Assembly (NCBI GenBank): GCA_022828085.1
Contig: JAJEIY010000049.1
Span: 1 to 64,000 of the forward strand
Direction of reading: 5' to 3'
Source of the DNA: Acidobacteriota bacterium
Lineage (GTDB): Bacteria > Acidobacteriota > Vicinamibacteria > Marinacidobacterales > Marinacidobacteraceae
Length of the DNA stretch: 64,000 nt
This document shows, piece after piece, positions 1 to 8,628 of this stretch; positions within the stretch are counted from its first letter, which is position 1, and each line of letters starts with the position of its first letter. The position numbers were made by a program, and so were the translations under genes. The notes under the pieces are model-generated. The model was not told where the DNA came from and did no database searches. It saw only the letters and a program-made list of their open reading frames with translations.

Positions 1-25
1 GGGCGGGCTCCTATGTTGTGTGCCT

Positions 26-60
26 GGGGGGGGGGGGGCTTCCCGCGGGGGGGGGTGGGG
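26..60. repeat. G-homopolymer tracts
   Basis: A run of 13 G (26-38) is followed by nine G (47-55), a T and four G (57-60), upstream of the first gene. Four G-runs this close could form a G-quadruplex on the plus strand. Long mononucleotide runs are also prone to length error in assembly, so the exact counts may be unreliable. Nothing else is recognised in positions 1-147 apart from the small palindrome at 73-94. Confidence 0.5.
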
Positions 61-72
61 CCCCCGGCGCGT

Positions 73-94
73 GCCGGTCGGAGACCGGCGTTCC
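73..94. repeat. short GCCGGTC palindrome, dispersed repeat family
   Basis: A perfect 7-bp inverted repeat GCCGGTC-GGA-GACCGGC is followed by GTTCC. The same core (GCCGGTC...GACCGGC plus GTTCC or GCTCC) recurs at 23005-23027 and, inverted, at 55726-55752. Related half-sites lie at 15673-15718. All copies are between genes or at gene ends, which suggests a dispersed extragenic palindrome. Confidence 0.5.
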
Positions 95-156
95 AAGCCG
101 CGGGTGTGATCCTGGCGCGGGCGGTTGCGTAAGATCATCGGTCGGAGGTGTGCCCC

Positions 157-1941
157 ATGGAAGCGCAGACCCTCAACCAACTGTTCGCCGCCGCCTGTGC
201 GCGGCACAACAAGGACGACGCCATCCTCCACAAGGAGGGCGGGGAGTGGAAGAAGCTCTCTTCGGCGGCTTGGCTCGACGCCGCGCGGGATGCGGCGGTC
301 GGTCTGTCGCTGCGCGGAGTGGCGAAGGGAGACCGGGTGGTGCTCCTTTCGGAGAACCGCCTGGAGTGGTTCACCATCGAAGCGGGACTCCAGATCCTGG
401 GCGCCGTGACGGTGCCGATCTATCCCACGCTCACCGCGCAGCAGGCCGCCTACATCATCCGGGACTCGGGAGCACGGGTCGTGATCGCCTCCTCCGCAGA
501 GCAGCAGGCCAAGATCGCGGCAGTCCGGGACTCGCTGACAAGCGTCGAGATGGTCTTCACGCTCGACGCGCCGGTGGAGGGTTCCGGGGACCAGTCGTGG
601 TCGAGGGTGATCGACGCCGGCAAGAGTTCGCGCGCGGTGGACTCCGGGGCGGCCGAGCGTCTCGCGGCGGCGGTCTCGGGTGACGACCTCGCGACCATCA
701 TCTACACCTCGGGAACCACCGGGAATCCGAAGGGGGTGATGCTCACCCAGGCGAACCTGGTCCAGAACACCCTCGTCGCCCACGAGGCGCTGACGCTGAC
801 GCCGGAAGACCGGGCGATCTCGGTGCTGCCGTACAGCCACGTGTTCGCCCGCATGGTGGCGCACTACCTGTATCCGCACGCCGGCGTCACGATCGCGATC
901 GCCGAGAGCATGGACACCCTGGTCGAGAACATCGGGGAGGTCCATCCCACGGTGATGGCGTGCGTGCCTCGCTTCTACGAGAAGATGCGGGACAAGGTCC
1001 TCGAATCGGCGGCCGCCGGGAGCCCCCTGAAGCAGAAGATCTTCAACTGGGCGTTTTCGGTCGGGTACGCGGTGGGTCAGCACCGCCAGGACGGCACCTC
1101 CGTGCCCGCGGGCCTGAAGTTCAAGTATGGACTGGCGACCAAGCTGGTCTTCAGCAAGCTCCACGCCCGGATGGGCGGGCGGATGGAGCTCTTCGTCTCC
1201 GGCGGAGCAGCGCTTCCCCGCGACGTCGCCGAGTTCTTCCTGGCCGCGGGGTGGGTGGTGATCGAGGGCTACGGACTGACGGAGACCTCACCGGTCATCA
1301 CCGTGAACCGCCGGGAGCGCTTCCGGTTCGGAACGGTGGGGATTCCCGTGCGCGGCGTGGACGTCAGGATCGCCGACGACGGGGAGATCCTCTGCCGGGG
1401 TCACAACGTGATGAAGGGGTACTTCGGCAACGAGGCGGCCACGAACGAGGCGATCGTGGACGGCTGGTTCCACACCGGGGACGTCGGCGCCTTCGACGAG
1501 GACGGTTTCCTGCGGATCACGGATCGGAAGAAGGATCTGCTCGTCACCGCCGGCGGCAAGAACGTCGCCCCGCAGCCGATCGAGGGAAGCCTCAAGTCGA
1601 GCGTCTACATCGCCGAACTGGTGATGGTCGGGGACGGCAAGCCCTACCTTTCGGCGCTGGTCGCGCCGGACTTCGAGCAGCTCGGGAGGTGGTGCGAGGG
1701 AGAAGGAATCCCGGCCGACAGCCCCGAGACGATGGCCGCCGACGAGCGCGTCCAGGCGCATCTGATGGCTGAGATCGGCCGGCTGAGCGAGGGACTCGCG
1801 TCCTTCGAACAGGTCAAGAAGATCGCGGTGGTGACGGCGGCCTTCACGATCGAAAGTGGGGAGTTGACGCCCACCATGAAGGTGAAGCGCCGGGTGGTGG
1901 CGGAGCGGTACGCCGACCTCATCGAGTCGCTGTACGGCTGA
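157..1941 (+). CDS. long-chain fatty-acid--CoA ligase (AMP-binding)
   Basis: This 594-residue adenylate-forming enzyme should activate long-chain fatty acids to acyl-CoA via an acyl-AMP, at the cytoplasmic face of the membrane. The sequence shows the AMP-binding P-loop YTSGTTGNPKGVM (about residues 184-196), the A5 motif EGYGLTETSP (about 370), HTGD (about 438) and the C-terminal hinge and catalytic-lysine region TDRKKDLLVTAGGKNV (about 455-470). Overall it resembles FadD15-type synthetases. ATG 157 is preferred because GGAGG lies 8 nt upstream; an in-frame GTG at 148 is inside that site. gatB starts 19 nt downstream on the same strand. The chain-length preference cannot be read from sequence. 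Confidence 0.93.
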   Translation: MEAQTLNQLFAAACARHNKDDAILHKEGGEWKKLSSAAWLDAARDAAVGLSLRGVAKGDRVVLLSENRLEWFTIEAGLQILGAVTVPIYPTLTAQQAAYIIRDSGARVVIASSAEQQAKIAAVRDSLTSVEMVFTLDAPVEGSGDQSWSRVIDAGKSSRAVDSGAAERLAAAVSGDDLATIIYTSGTTGNPKGVMLTQANLVQNTLVAHEALTLTPEDRAISVLPYSHVFARMVAHYLYPHAGVTIAIAESMDTLVENIGEVHPTVMACVPRFYEKMRDKVLESAAAGSPLKQKIFNWAFSVGYAVGQHRQDGTSVPAGLKFKYGLATKLVFSKLHARMGGRMELFVSGGAALPRDVAEFFLAAGWVVIEGYGLTETSPVITVNRRERFRFGTVGIPVRGVDVRIADDGEILCRGHNVMKGYFGNEAATNEAIVDGWFHTGDVGAFDEDGFLRITDRKKDLLVTAGGKNVAPQPIEGSLKSSVYIAELVMVGDGKPYLSALVAPDFEQLGRWCEGEGIPADSPETMAADERVQAHLMAEIGRLSEGLASFEQVKKIAVVTAAFTIESGELTPTMKVKRRVVAERYADLIESLYG

Positions 1942-1960
1942 CGGTTCCGTCTGCGACCCG

Positions 1961-3451
1961 GTGACCGACCCTTTCGAGACCGTCATCGGGCTCGAGGTAC
2001 ACGTCCAGCTCGATACCCGGACGAAGCTCTTCTGCGGGTGCCGGAACGAGTTCGGCTCACCCCCGAACACGCACCTCTGTCCGGTGTGCTACGGCCTCCC
2101 CGGAGCGCTTCCGGTGCCCAACCGGAGAGCGGTGGAACTCGCGGTGCTCGCGGGGCTCGCCCTCGACTGCGAAGTCAACGAGGAGTCGGTCTTCGAGCGG
2201 AAGCACTACTTCTATCCGGATCTCCCCAAGGGCTACCAGATCACCCAGTACGAGTTTCCGCTCGCGGAGGCGGGGTCCGTCCGGGTCCGGCTGGATGCGG
2301 GGCCGGACGGTGAGCCGGTGGACCGCACGGTCGGCATCAACCGGATCCAGATCGAGGAGGACGCCGGCAAGCTGGTTCACGACGGGTTCCCGGGATCGGA
2401 CAAGCGGAGCGGGGTGGACTTCAACCGCGCCGGCGTGCCGCTCATCGAGATCGTGAGCGACCCTGACATGCGTTCGGCGGCCGAGGCGGTCGCCTACGCC
2501 CGGGAGCTCAGGAGCCGGATCGTCTATTGCGGAGTGTCCGACGCCGACATGGAGAAGGGCAACCTGCGCATGGACGGCAACGTCTCGGTCCGGCGGCGGG
2601 GCGACCCGAACTACGGGGTCAAGGTGGAGTTGAAGAACCTGAACTCGTTCCGGTTCCTCCAGCGGGCGCTCGAATACGAGGAACGGCGCCAGCGCGAAGT
2701 CCTGGTCGCCGGACGGAAGGTCGTTCAGGAAACCCGCCTCTACGACGAGGCGCGCGGAGTGACCGAGCCCATGCGGAGCAAGGAGGAAGCCGAGGACTAC
2801 CGCTATTTCCCGGATCCCGACCTTCCCCCGCTCCGGCTTCCGGACGGTCTGCTCGATGCGGCGCGGCACGGGCTTCCCGAATTCCCTGCCGCCCGCGCCG
2901 CCCGCTACCGGACCGAGCACGGAATCGCCGCTGACCAGGCCGGGCGGATCGCCGCGCGCCGGGAGCTGGCGGACTACTACGAGGCGACGGTGGCCGCGGC
3001 GGCGGGCGCCGGTTCCCCGGTCGGCGAGGCTGCCGCCGTGGCGGCGGGCTGGATCACCACCGAGGTCGCGTCACGGGAAAAGCAGGACGGACGGCTCACG
3101 GCGCTTCCGGAGCGGCTCGGCCAACTCGTGCATCTCGTCGCGGCGAAGGAGTTGCCGCGAAACGCCGCGCGGGAGGTCTTCCAGGCGATGTGCGACACCG
3201 GCCGCACCGCCCGCGAACTCACGGCCGAACTCGGATTCGCGGACCTCGCGGGCGGGTCTCGCCTGGACGAGATCGCCGCCCGCCTCGTCGCCCGGCGCCC
3301 GGCCGACCGGGACGCGTACCGGGCGGGCAAGAAGAAGGTGATCGGCTTCTTCGTGGGGCAGTTGATGCGCGAACTCCGCGGGAAAGCGGATGCCCGCGAG
3401 GCCCGGGCGGCGCTCGAACGAGCGCTCGATCCAGGCCCGGGAGAGTCCTGA
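1961..3451 (+). CDS. gatB: Asp-tRNA(Asn)/Glu-tRNA(Gln) amidotransferase subunit B
   Basis: GatB is the kinase-like catalytic subunit of the GatCAB complex. It phosphorylates misacylated Glu-tRNA(Gln) or Asp-tRNA(Asn) and amidates it with ammonia from GatA. The 496 residues match the family length. Visible features are the N-terminal signature VIGLEVHVQL, the zinc-site cysteines in FCGC and CPVC, the GIN...IQIEEDAGK block, NRAGVPLIEIVSDPD and the C-terminal helical/YqeY-like tail with KKKVIGFFVGQLM. The start is GTG 1961 and no better-placed ATG is seen. gatA and gatC are not in the window. The kinase gene downstream overlaps the gatB stop. Confidence 0.97.
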   Translation: MTDPFETVIGLEVHVQLDTRTKLFCGCRNEFGSPPNTHLCPVCYGLPGALPVPNRRAVELAVLAGLALDCEVNEESVFERKHYFYPDLPKGYQITQYEFPLAEAGSVRVRLDAGPDGEPVDRTVGINRIQIEEDAGKLVHDGFPGSDKRSGVDFNRAGVPLIEIVSDPDMRSAAEAVAYARELRSRIVYCGVSDADMEKGNLRMDGNVSVRRRGDPNYGVKVELKNLNSFRFLQRALEYEERRQREVLVAGRKVVQETRLYDEARGVTEPMRSKEEAEDYRYFPDPDLPPLRLPDGLLDAARHGLPEFPAARAARYRTEHGIAADQAGRIAARRELADYYEATVAAAAGAGSPVGEAAAVAAGWITTEVASREKQDGRLTALPERLGQLVHLVAAKELPRNAAREVFQAMCDTGRTARELTAELGFADLAGGSRLDEIAARLVARRPADRDAYRAGKKKVIGFFVGQLMRELRGKADAREARAALERALDPGPGES

Positions 3452-4080
3452 TCGCTCCTCCCGACACCGTCCGCGTGGTGGCCGTCGCCGGGTGGACGTG
3501 CACCGGGAAAACCCGTTTCGCCCGGGCGCTGGCGGCGCGGTTTCCCGCCTGGACGGCGGTCGTGCTGTCGCAGGACGACTACTACCGGGACACCTCCCAC
3601 CTGTCCCGCACCGAACGCACGGACGTCAACTACGACGAGCCGGAGTCGTACGACCTCGACCTGTTCGCCGAGCACCTGGAGACGCTCCGCACCGGTGGGT
3701 CCGTCCCCGATCTGGAGTACGACTTCTCGACGGGCGCGCGCCGGGTAACGGGCGCCCTCGGACCAACGAGGCTGGTGATCGCGGAGGGGGTGTTCGCCTT
3801 CCGGGATGCGCGGGTCCGGGCGGCGGCGAATCTCCGCATCCTGCTGGAGGGCGACCTCGAGGTGCTTCTCCGCCGGCGCATCGCGAGGGATGGCGCGGAG
3901 CGCGCCTATACGCCGGCCGAGGTCCGGGAACGCTTCGAGAAGATGGTGATCCCGGCGCAGCGGCGCTACCTCGGCGGCGCCGGGGACGCCGCCGATCTGA
4001 TCTTCCCGGCGGGCTGGGACGATGAGTGCATTGACCGGGCTGCGGCTTGCCTGAAGGGGGATACTTCCGGCCCTCCCTGA
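3448..4080 (+). CDS. uridine kinase / phosphoribulokinase-family P-loop kinase
   Basis: A cytoplasmic P-loop NTP-dependent kinase of about 210 residues. The Walker A motif is AGWTCTGKT near the N-terminus, followed by LSQDDYYRD, which aligns with the S.DDFY region of uridine kinases, then Y.EPESYD and VIAEGVFAF. The C-terminal lid arginines are in LRRRIARD. This fits nucleoside (uridine/cytidine) phosphorylation, but the substrate is inferred. The reading frame stays open into gatB, so the start is uncertain. CTG 3448 overlaps the gatB TGA (CTGA) and has GGGAG just upstream. GTG 3475 is the alternative, keeps the whole P-loop, and has no visible ribosome-binding site. Confidence 0.82.
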   Translation: MIAPPDTVRVVAVAGWTCTGKTRFARALAARFPAWTAVVLSQDDYYRDTSHLSRTERTDVNYDEPESYDLDLFAEHLETLRTGGSVPDLEYDFSTGARRVTGALGPTRLVIAEGVFAFRDARVRAAANLRILLEGDLEVLLRRRIARDGAERAYTPAEVRERFEKMVIPAQRRYLGGAGDAADLIFPAGWDDECIDRAAACLKGDTSGPP

Positions 4081-4100
4081 CCAACGAAAGGAACCAATCC

Positions 4101-4940
4101 GTGACTCCTCCTCCGATCCTGCGGGTCGGGCACAGCCCCGACCCCGACGACGCCTTCATGTTCTGCGCCCTCGCGAAGGGCGCCGTGCGCATCCGTGACT
4201 ACCAGGTCGAGCATGTCCTCGAGGACATCGAAAGCCTGAACGACCGGGCGCTCGCCGGCGAACTGCCGATCACCGCGATCTCCGCGCACGCCTACCTCTC
4301 GGTCGCGGACCGCTACTGGATCATGGCGACCGGAGCCAGCATGGGGGAGGGGTACGGCCCGGTGGTGGTGAGTCAAGAGCCGGGAAAGCTCGAGGACCTC
4401 GAGGGCCGCCGGGTGGCGATCCCCGGTCCGCGGACCACCGCGGCGCTCCTGGCGCGCTGCTACATCGGGGAGTTCGAGCCGGTGGTCGTCCCGTTCGACC
4501 AGATCTTCGAAACGGTCGAAGCAGGCCGCGCCGAAGCCGGCGTCGTCATCCACGAGGGACAACTCACCTACGAGGCGCGCGGGTTCCATCTGCTTTCGGA
4601 CTTCGGGATCCGGTTCGAGGAGGAACATGGATTGCCCCTGCCGCTCGGGCTCGACGTGGTGCGCCGCGACCTCGGCCGGGACCTGGCGGTCGAAGTCAAC
4701 CGCGCGATGCGGGCCAGCATCGACTGGGCCTACGCCAACGAGGACGAGGCCCTCGACTACGCGCTCCTCTTCGGCCGCGGACTCGAGCGCGAGCTGGGGC
4801 GGAAGTTCGTGAAGATGTACGTCTCGGCGCTCACTCGCGACATGGGCGACTCCGGGGAGGCCGCGCTCCGCGCGCTCTTCTCGATGGCCGAGCGCGCCGG
4901 AGTGGTCGGTGAAGCCCCGGATTTCGAGTTGATCCGATGA
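4101..4940 (+). CDS. mqnD: 1,4-dihydroxy-6-naphthoate synthase (futalosine menaquinone pathway)
   Basis: MqnD converts cyclic dehypoxanthine futalosine to 1,4-dihydroxy-6-naphthoate in the futalosine route to menaquinone. The 279-residue protein has the diagnostic N-terminus GHSPDPDDAFMFCALA and a periplasmic-binding-protein-like fold with PGPRTTAALLARCY and VIHEGQLTY, the latter carrying the conserved substrate-pocket His. GTG 4101 follows GAAAGGAA at 4086-4093. An upstream ATG at 4047 would overlap the kinase by 34 nt and lacks that support. The stop overlaps the next ATG (ATGA). Other futalosine genes are not in the window. The pathway implies menaquinone-based respiration. Confidence 0.93.
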   Translation: MTPPPILRVGHSPDPDDAFMFCALAKGAVRIRDYQVEHVLEDIESLNDRALAGELPITAISAHAYLSVADRYWIMATGASMGEGYGPVVVSQEPGKLEDLEGRRVAIPGPRTTAALLARCYIGEFEPVVVPFDQIFETVEAGRAEAGVVIHEGQLTYEARGFHLLSDFGIRFEEEHGLPLPLGLDVVRRDLGRDLAVEVNRAMRASIDWAYANEDEALDYALLFGRGLERELGRKFVKMYVSALTRDMGDSGEAALRALFSMAERAGVVGEAPDFELIR

Positions 4941-5896
4941 ACCGTCGGTGTGTTCCCGCCCCACGGAACCTGTCCCTGACGCGATGGGCGGCCGCCGGGA
5001 CCGTGTTCCTGCTCGTTGGCGCGCCCGGTGCGCTCGCCGAGGAGGAGCGCTCCGGCTTCTACCTGCGCGCGGGTCTCGGGGCCAACCTCGCGAGTGGTGT
5101 CGTCCTCCACGGGAAGAGCAACGACCGGGCGAGCCGGTGCGATGAGTTCATCAACCCGCGCTACGCCGAGATCCCGGGCTGCACCGATCCGGGCCGCGGC
5201 TCGTCCGCGGGCTGGCAGACGGCCTTCGATTCGGCCTACGGCACTCTCGCCGGTCTCGCGGTCGGCCACCGGGTCTCGGACTGGTTCCGGATGGAGGTCG
5301 AGACCTTCCACCGGGAGTCGGAATACGACCAGACCTCGCCGGTGGCGAGCGCTACCGGAGACACCGCGGGCAAGCTGGACGGTGAGATCGTGCGCGCCGA
5401 GGACCGGATCGGCAGCGTGTCCTCCCGCAACGTCTTCCTGAACCTCATCGTCGACCTGCCGGCGGCCGGCGCCCTGACCCCCTTCGCCGGGTTGGGGGTG
5501 GGAGTCTCGTGGACGGAGCTGGACTACGGGGACCTGTGGGTGCGTAACGCGGACCCGGCGAAGATCGCCACCGCGGCGGGTCTGCCCAACGAGGATGAGA
5601 TCCGGAGGAACCTCGCCGCGACGACCACCAGCAAGCAGGGAGAACTGAGCGACCGCCTCACGGCGTTCCAGGCCCTCGCCGGCGTGGATTGGGAGGTCAA
5701 CGACAACGCCTCGCTGGGACTCCAGGCGCGCTACGTCCGTTCGGACGCCTTCGAGGACGAGACCGAGTGGGAGCGCCTGCGCAGCCATGCCTCGCAGCTG
5801 CGCCTCGACGGCAGCGAACCGGTGACGTTCCGGATCCGGACCGAGGAGAGCGTCGCCTACGCGGCGCTCAACGTCTTCCTGAAGCTGCGGTTCTGA
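4937..5896 (+). CDS. outer-membrane beta-barrel protein
   Basis: A 319-residue exported protein. Residues about 14-34 form a Sec signal (hydrophobic core VFLLVGAPGALA, cleavage before EEERSG). The mature part starts with FYLRAGLGANLASGVVL and contains alternating amphipathic strands (for example FAGLGVGVSWTELDYG). It ends in LKLRF with terminal Phe, the typical signal for the barrel-assembly machinery. This resembles opacity/P44-type surface porins. The ligand is unknown. It overlaps mqnD by 4 nt, suggesting co-translation, though no metabolic link to menaquinone is evident. Confidence 0.75.
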   Translation: MNRRCVPAPRNLSLTRWAAAGTVFLLVGAPGALAEEERSGFYLRAGLGANLASGVVLHGKSNDRASRCDEFINPRYAEIPGCTDPGRGSSAGWQTAFDSAYGTLAGLAVGHRVSDWFRMEVETFHRESEYDQTSPVASATGDTAGKLDGEIVRAEDRIGSVSSRNVFLNLIVDLPAAGALTPFAGLGVGVSWTELDYGDLWVRNADPAKIATAAGLPNEDEIRRNLAATTTSKQGELSDRLTAFQALAGVDWEVNDNASLGLQARYVRSDAFEDETEWERLRSHASQLRLDGSEPVTFRIRTEESVAYAALNVFLKLRF

Positions 5897-5917
5897 CCGG
5901 CTGCCGGCCGAGGGCGG

Positions 5918-6344
5918 TTACTGGTAGCCGAACACCGGGGGGAAGAGGGCGGCGACCACCGCGGCCCAGCCGGCGTACACCGGAAGGAAGCCGGTCTGCC
6001 AGCGTTCGAGCGCGGCGAACGGTCCCCGCCCGCGCAGAAAGCGCAGATAGAGCCAGGCCGACCCCGCCAGGTTGGCGAGCAGGACCAGGTTCAGGCCGAG
6101 CGCCGCCGTCCGGTTGGAGCCGGCGAGCGAACTCGCGCGTTGACGCATCATGTTCCCCAACCCGTTTCAGGGCCACGAGGAACGCTTCGTCGGGATCGAG
6201 CCCGGCCTCGCGCAGCGCGGCGAATTCCGTTGACAGAGTCCGCTCTCGCGCGTCGAGGTCAGCCCCGGGGACCGCATCGGTCTGCCGGTTGTGGGCGCGC
6301 CATGCGGCCAGGTGTTGCTCCAGTTCGTCGCGGTTCGTCGTCAC
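5918..6344 (-). pseudogene. permease-prefix-like/two-TM membrane gene, probably frameshifted
   Basis: One frame starting at ATG 6344 reads a soluble N-terminus of about 80 residues (LEQHLAAWR..., EAGLDPDEAFLVALKRVG, STREFARRL) that resembles the permease-prefix domain 1 found ahead of membrane segments. Its continuation becomes Arg/Pro/Gly-rich and looks out of frame. A second frame, offset by +1, begins inside it near 6160 and encodes two clear membrane helices (ALGLNLVLLANLAGSAWLYL and FLPVYAGWAAVVAALFPPVF), ending at 5918. Joined with one skipped base they make one plausible protein of about 140 residues. Alternatives are a sequencing indel, a true pseudogene, or a separate small protein started at the ATG pair near 6150. 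Confidence 0.5.
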
Positions 6345-6375
6345 TCTTTCCGGCCGGTCCCGCCAGCGGGCGGCG

Positions 6376-6741
6376 CTAGTCCGGGAGTTCCGCGATCCTC
6401 GCGTTGACGAGGCGCCGCACGAGCGCGGACGGCAGTCCGGTGCGCGGGGAGAACCGAACCGTTCCCTTGCTGGTGTCGTACCCGTCCAGCTCGGCCCCCA
6501 GCGTGCCGACCGTGTGTCCGCTCATGGGATGAAACGAGCAGTGTCTGGCGGCCGCTCGGAATCCGGCGATGAGCTTGCCGTTGAGGCGGAACGCGGGCAT
6601 CCCGTAGCTGATGCACTCCTCCGCCTCGGGGGCCGCCGCCTGGACTGCGTGGCGGACCTGCTCCAGCGCGGCCCGGCTTGCCGGATCCAGGCTCGCGAGG
6701 TAGTCGGCGATGGTCCGGGGCGGGGTCGCGGACGGGTTCAT
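6376..6741 (-). CDS. DUF1801 / YdhG-like protein
   Basis: A 121-residue cytoplasmic protein. It has the DUF1801 pattern: TIADYLASLDPASRAAL, then EECISYGMPAFRLNGKLIAGF, CSFHPMS and a C-terminal KGTVRFSP...LPSALVRRLV block. The family is related to the frataxin-like/YdhG fold and has no settled biochemical role. ATG 6741 is chosen because translation upstream of it is low-complexity and continues towards the divergent BASS gene. Confidence 0.8.
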   Translation of the reverse strand: MNPSATPPRTIADYLASLDPASRAALEQVRHAVQAAAPEAEECISYGMPAFRLNGKLIAGFRAAARHCSFHPMSGHTVGTLGAELDGYDTSKGTVRFSPRTGLPSALVRRLVNARIAELPD

Positions 6742-6854
6742 CGCTTCGTCGCTCCTTGGGCCCCGGGCTTCGTGTCCGGAGGTGGATCGCAGGGCGCGGC
6801 CCGGAGCCAGCACATTATCCCGGCCGGTCCGCGGAGCCCCACTAAGCTCCCGCG

Positions 6855-7808
6855 ATGCTTCACCAGGCCCTCCGGATCGGGACGTTCGCGTTTCCGGTCT
6901 GGGCGCTGTTGGCCAGCCTCCTCGCGCTCTGGCGGCCGGAGTTCTTCACCTGGTTCAGCGGCGGCCTGATCACCGTCGGCCTCGGCCTCATCATGCTGGG
7001 CATGGGGCTGACCCTCGAGGTGGACGACTTCCGGCGCGTCCTGCGGCGGCCGGCGCCCATCGGGCTGGGAGTGGTGCTCCAGTACGTGGTGATGCCCCTG
7101 ATGGGCTGGACCGTGGCCTGGGCGCTCGATCTGCCGCGGGAGTTCGCGGTGGGACTCATCCTGGTCTCCTGCTGCCCCGGCGGGGTGGCCTCGAACGTCA
7201 TTTCTTACCTCGCGCTCGCCGACGTCCCGCTTTCGGTTTCCATGACCGCGGTCTCGACCGGTTTTTCCGTGTTGCTGACCCCGGCTTTGACCGCCATGCT
7301 GGCGAGCAGCCGCATTGACGTGCCGGCGGCCGGCCTCCTGCTCAGCACCGTGCAGGTGGTCATCCTGCCGGTCGCGGCCGGCCTCGTCCTGAGGCGGTAC
7401 GCCGAGGGACTCACCCGGGCGGTCCTTCCCTACGGCCCGTTCACGTCCGTGGTGCTGATCACCCTGATCGTCGCATCGATCATTGGTTCGAGCCGGGCGA
7501 TCATCCTCGAATCGGGCGATCTGCTGGTCGTTGCCGTGTTCGCGCTCCACGCCGGGGGCTTTTTCTTCGGCTACACCCTCACCCGGCTCGTTTCGCGCCG
7601 CATCCCGACCGCGCGAACCGTCTCCATCGAGGTCGGCATGCAGAACTCCGGCCTCGGGACGGTTCTCGCGCAGCAGAACTTCACTAGCCCGCTGGTCGCG
7701 GTGCCGAGCGCCATCTCGAGCCTCTTCCATTCGCTCATCGGCAGCGTTGTCGCCGGAATCTGGCGAGCGACCGCGTCCCGAAACGCGACCGGCGGCCCAC
7801 GGACGTGA
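6855..7808 (+). CDS. bile acid:sodium symporter (BASS) family transporter
   Basis: A 317-residue integral membrane protein with about nine or ten hydrophobic segments. BASS signatures are present: GLGLIMLGMGLTLEVDDF near residue 45, LVSCCPGGVASNVISYLA (about residues 104-121) and EVGMQNSGLGTVLA near the C-terminus. Together these form the two discontinuous helices around the Na+ sites. It probably imports an organic anion (bile-acid-like compound, pantoate or 2-keto acid) with Na+. coaX starts 31 nt downstream. Some BASS proteins move pantothenate precursors, so a pantothenate/CoA link is tempting but only inferred. Confidence 0.88.
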   Translation: MLHQALRIGTFAFPVWALLASLLALWRPEFFTWFSGGLITVGLGLIMLGMGLTLEVDDFRRVLRRPAPIGLGVVLQYVVMPLMGWTVAWALDLPREFAVGLILVSCCPGGVASNVISYLALADVPLSVSMTAVSTGFSVLLTPALTAMLASSRIDVPAAGLLLSTVQVVILPVAAGLVLRRYAEGLTRAVLPYGPFTSVVLITLIVASIIGSSRAIILESGDLLVVAVFALHAGGFFFGYTLTRLVSRRIPTARTVSIEVGMQNSGLGTVLAQQNFTSPLVAVPSAISSLFHSLIGSVVAGIWRATASRNATGGPRT

Positions 7809-7839
7809 CGACCGTTCCCGTAGGATTGGGCGACTGACC

Positions 7840-8616
7840 GTGCTCCTCGTCTTCGACGTCGGCAATACGAAGACCGCCATCGGCCTGCACGCCGACGAGC
7901 GCTGGGTCTGCGACTGGCGGATCTCCACCCAGGCGGAGCGCCTGGCGGACGAAACGGCCGCGTTGCTCGACAGCCTCCTCTCCGGGGCGGGGGTTTCGCG
8001 GCAGGACATTGACGGGCTCGCGGCGGCCAGCGTGGTCCCTTCGGCGACGGAGATCCTCCGGAACCTTGCGGAGCGCCACTTCGGGAGCCCGCTCTTCGTG
8101 CTGAACCACAAGACCGCACGCGGGATCCGTCTCGCCGTGGACACTCCCGAGGAGACCGGCCCCGACCGCATCGCCAACACGGTGGCGGTCCACCATCTCT
8201 ACGGGGTGGATGCCATCGTTCTGGATGCCGGAACGGCGCTCACGTTCGATGTGATCTCCCGGGAAGGGGAATACCGGGGCGGGGCCATCGCCCCCGGGCT
8301 CGGCGTCTCCGCCGAAGCGCTGGTGCGCCGGACGGCGCGGTTGCCCCGGGTGGAGCTGCGGCCGCCGAAGCGCGTGGTCGGGACGCACACGGTCGCGGCC
8401 ATGCAGTCCGGTCTGGTCCACGGCTGGACCGGCATGGTGCGGGAGATGGTGCGGCTGCTGAAGGAGGAACTCGGCGGGAGCTACACGGTCATCGCGACCG
8501 GCGGCCTGGCCCAGCAGGTGGCGGACTGGACCGGCGTGGTGGACCTGGTGGACGAGCGCCTGACGCTGGAAGGCGTCCGGATCGTGGTGTCCCGGAGCGC
8601 CGCGTCTCCCGCATAG
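7840..8616 (+). CDS. coaX: type III pantothenate kinase
   Basis: CoaX phosphorylates pantothenate, the first committed step of CoA synthesis, in the cytoplasm. The 258 residues match the usual length. Visible features are the ASKHA phosphate motif FDVGNTKTAIGL at the N-terminus, PEETGPDRIANTVAVH, DAGTALTFDVI with the catalytic Asp, GGAIAPGLGVSAEAL and a C-terminal IATGG. GTG 7840 is chosen because it places the FDVGNTK motif at the very N-terminus as in the family; the frame remains open upstream into the BASS gene. A PLP dehydratase gene follows after 12 nt. Confidence 0.94.
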   Translation: MLLVFDVGNTKTAIGLHADERWVCDWRISTQAERLADETAALLDSLLSGAGVSRQDIDGLAAASVVPSATEILRNLAERHFGSPLFVLNHKTARGIRLAVDTPEETGPDRIANTVAVHHLYGVDAIVLDAGTALTFDVISREGEYRGGAIAPGLGVSAEALVRRTARLPRVELRPPKRVVGTHTVAAMQSGLVHGWTGMVREMVRLLKEELGGSYTVIATGGLAQQVADWTGVVDLVDERLTLEGVRIVVSRSAASPA

Positions 8617-8628
8617 ACTCCCGCGCCC

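Noticed and set aside
7483..7500. GGTTCGAGCC, which resembles a tRNA T-arm
   Set aside because: It lies inside the BASS transporter coding sequence and has no cloverleaf partners. No tRNA was found elsewhere either.
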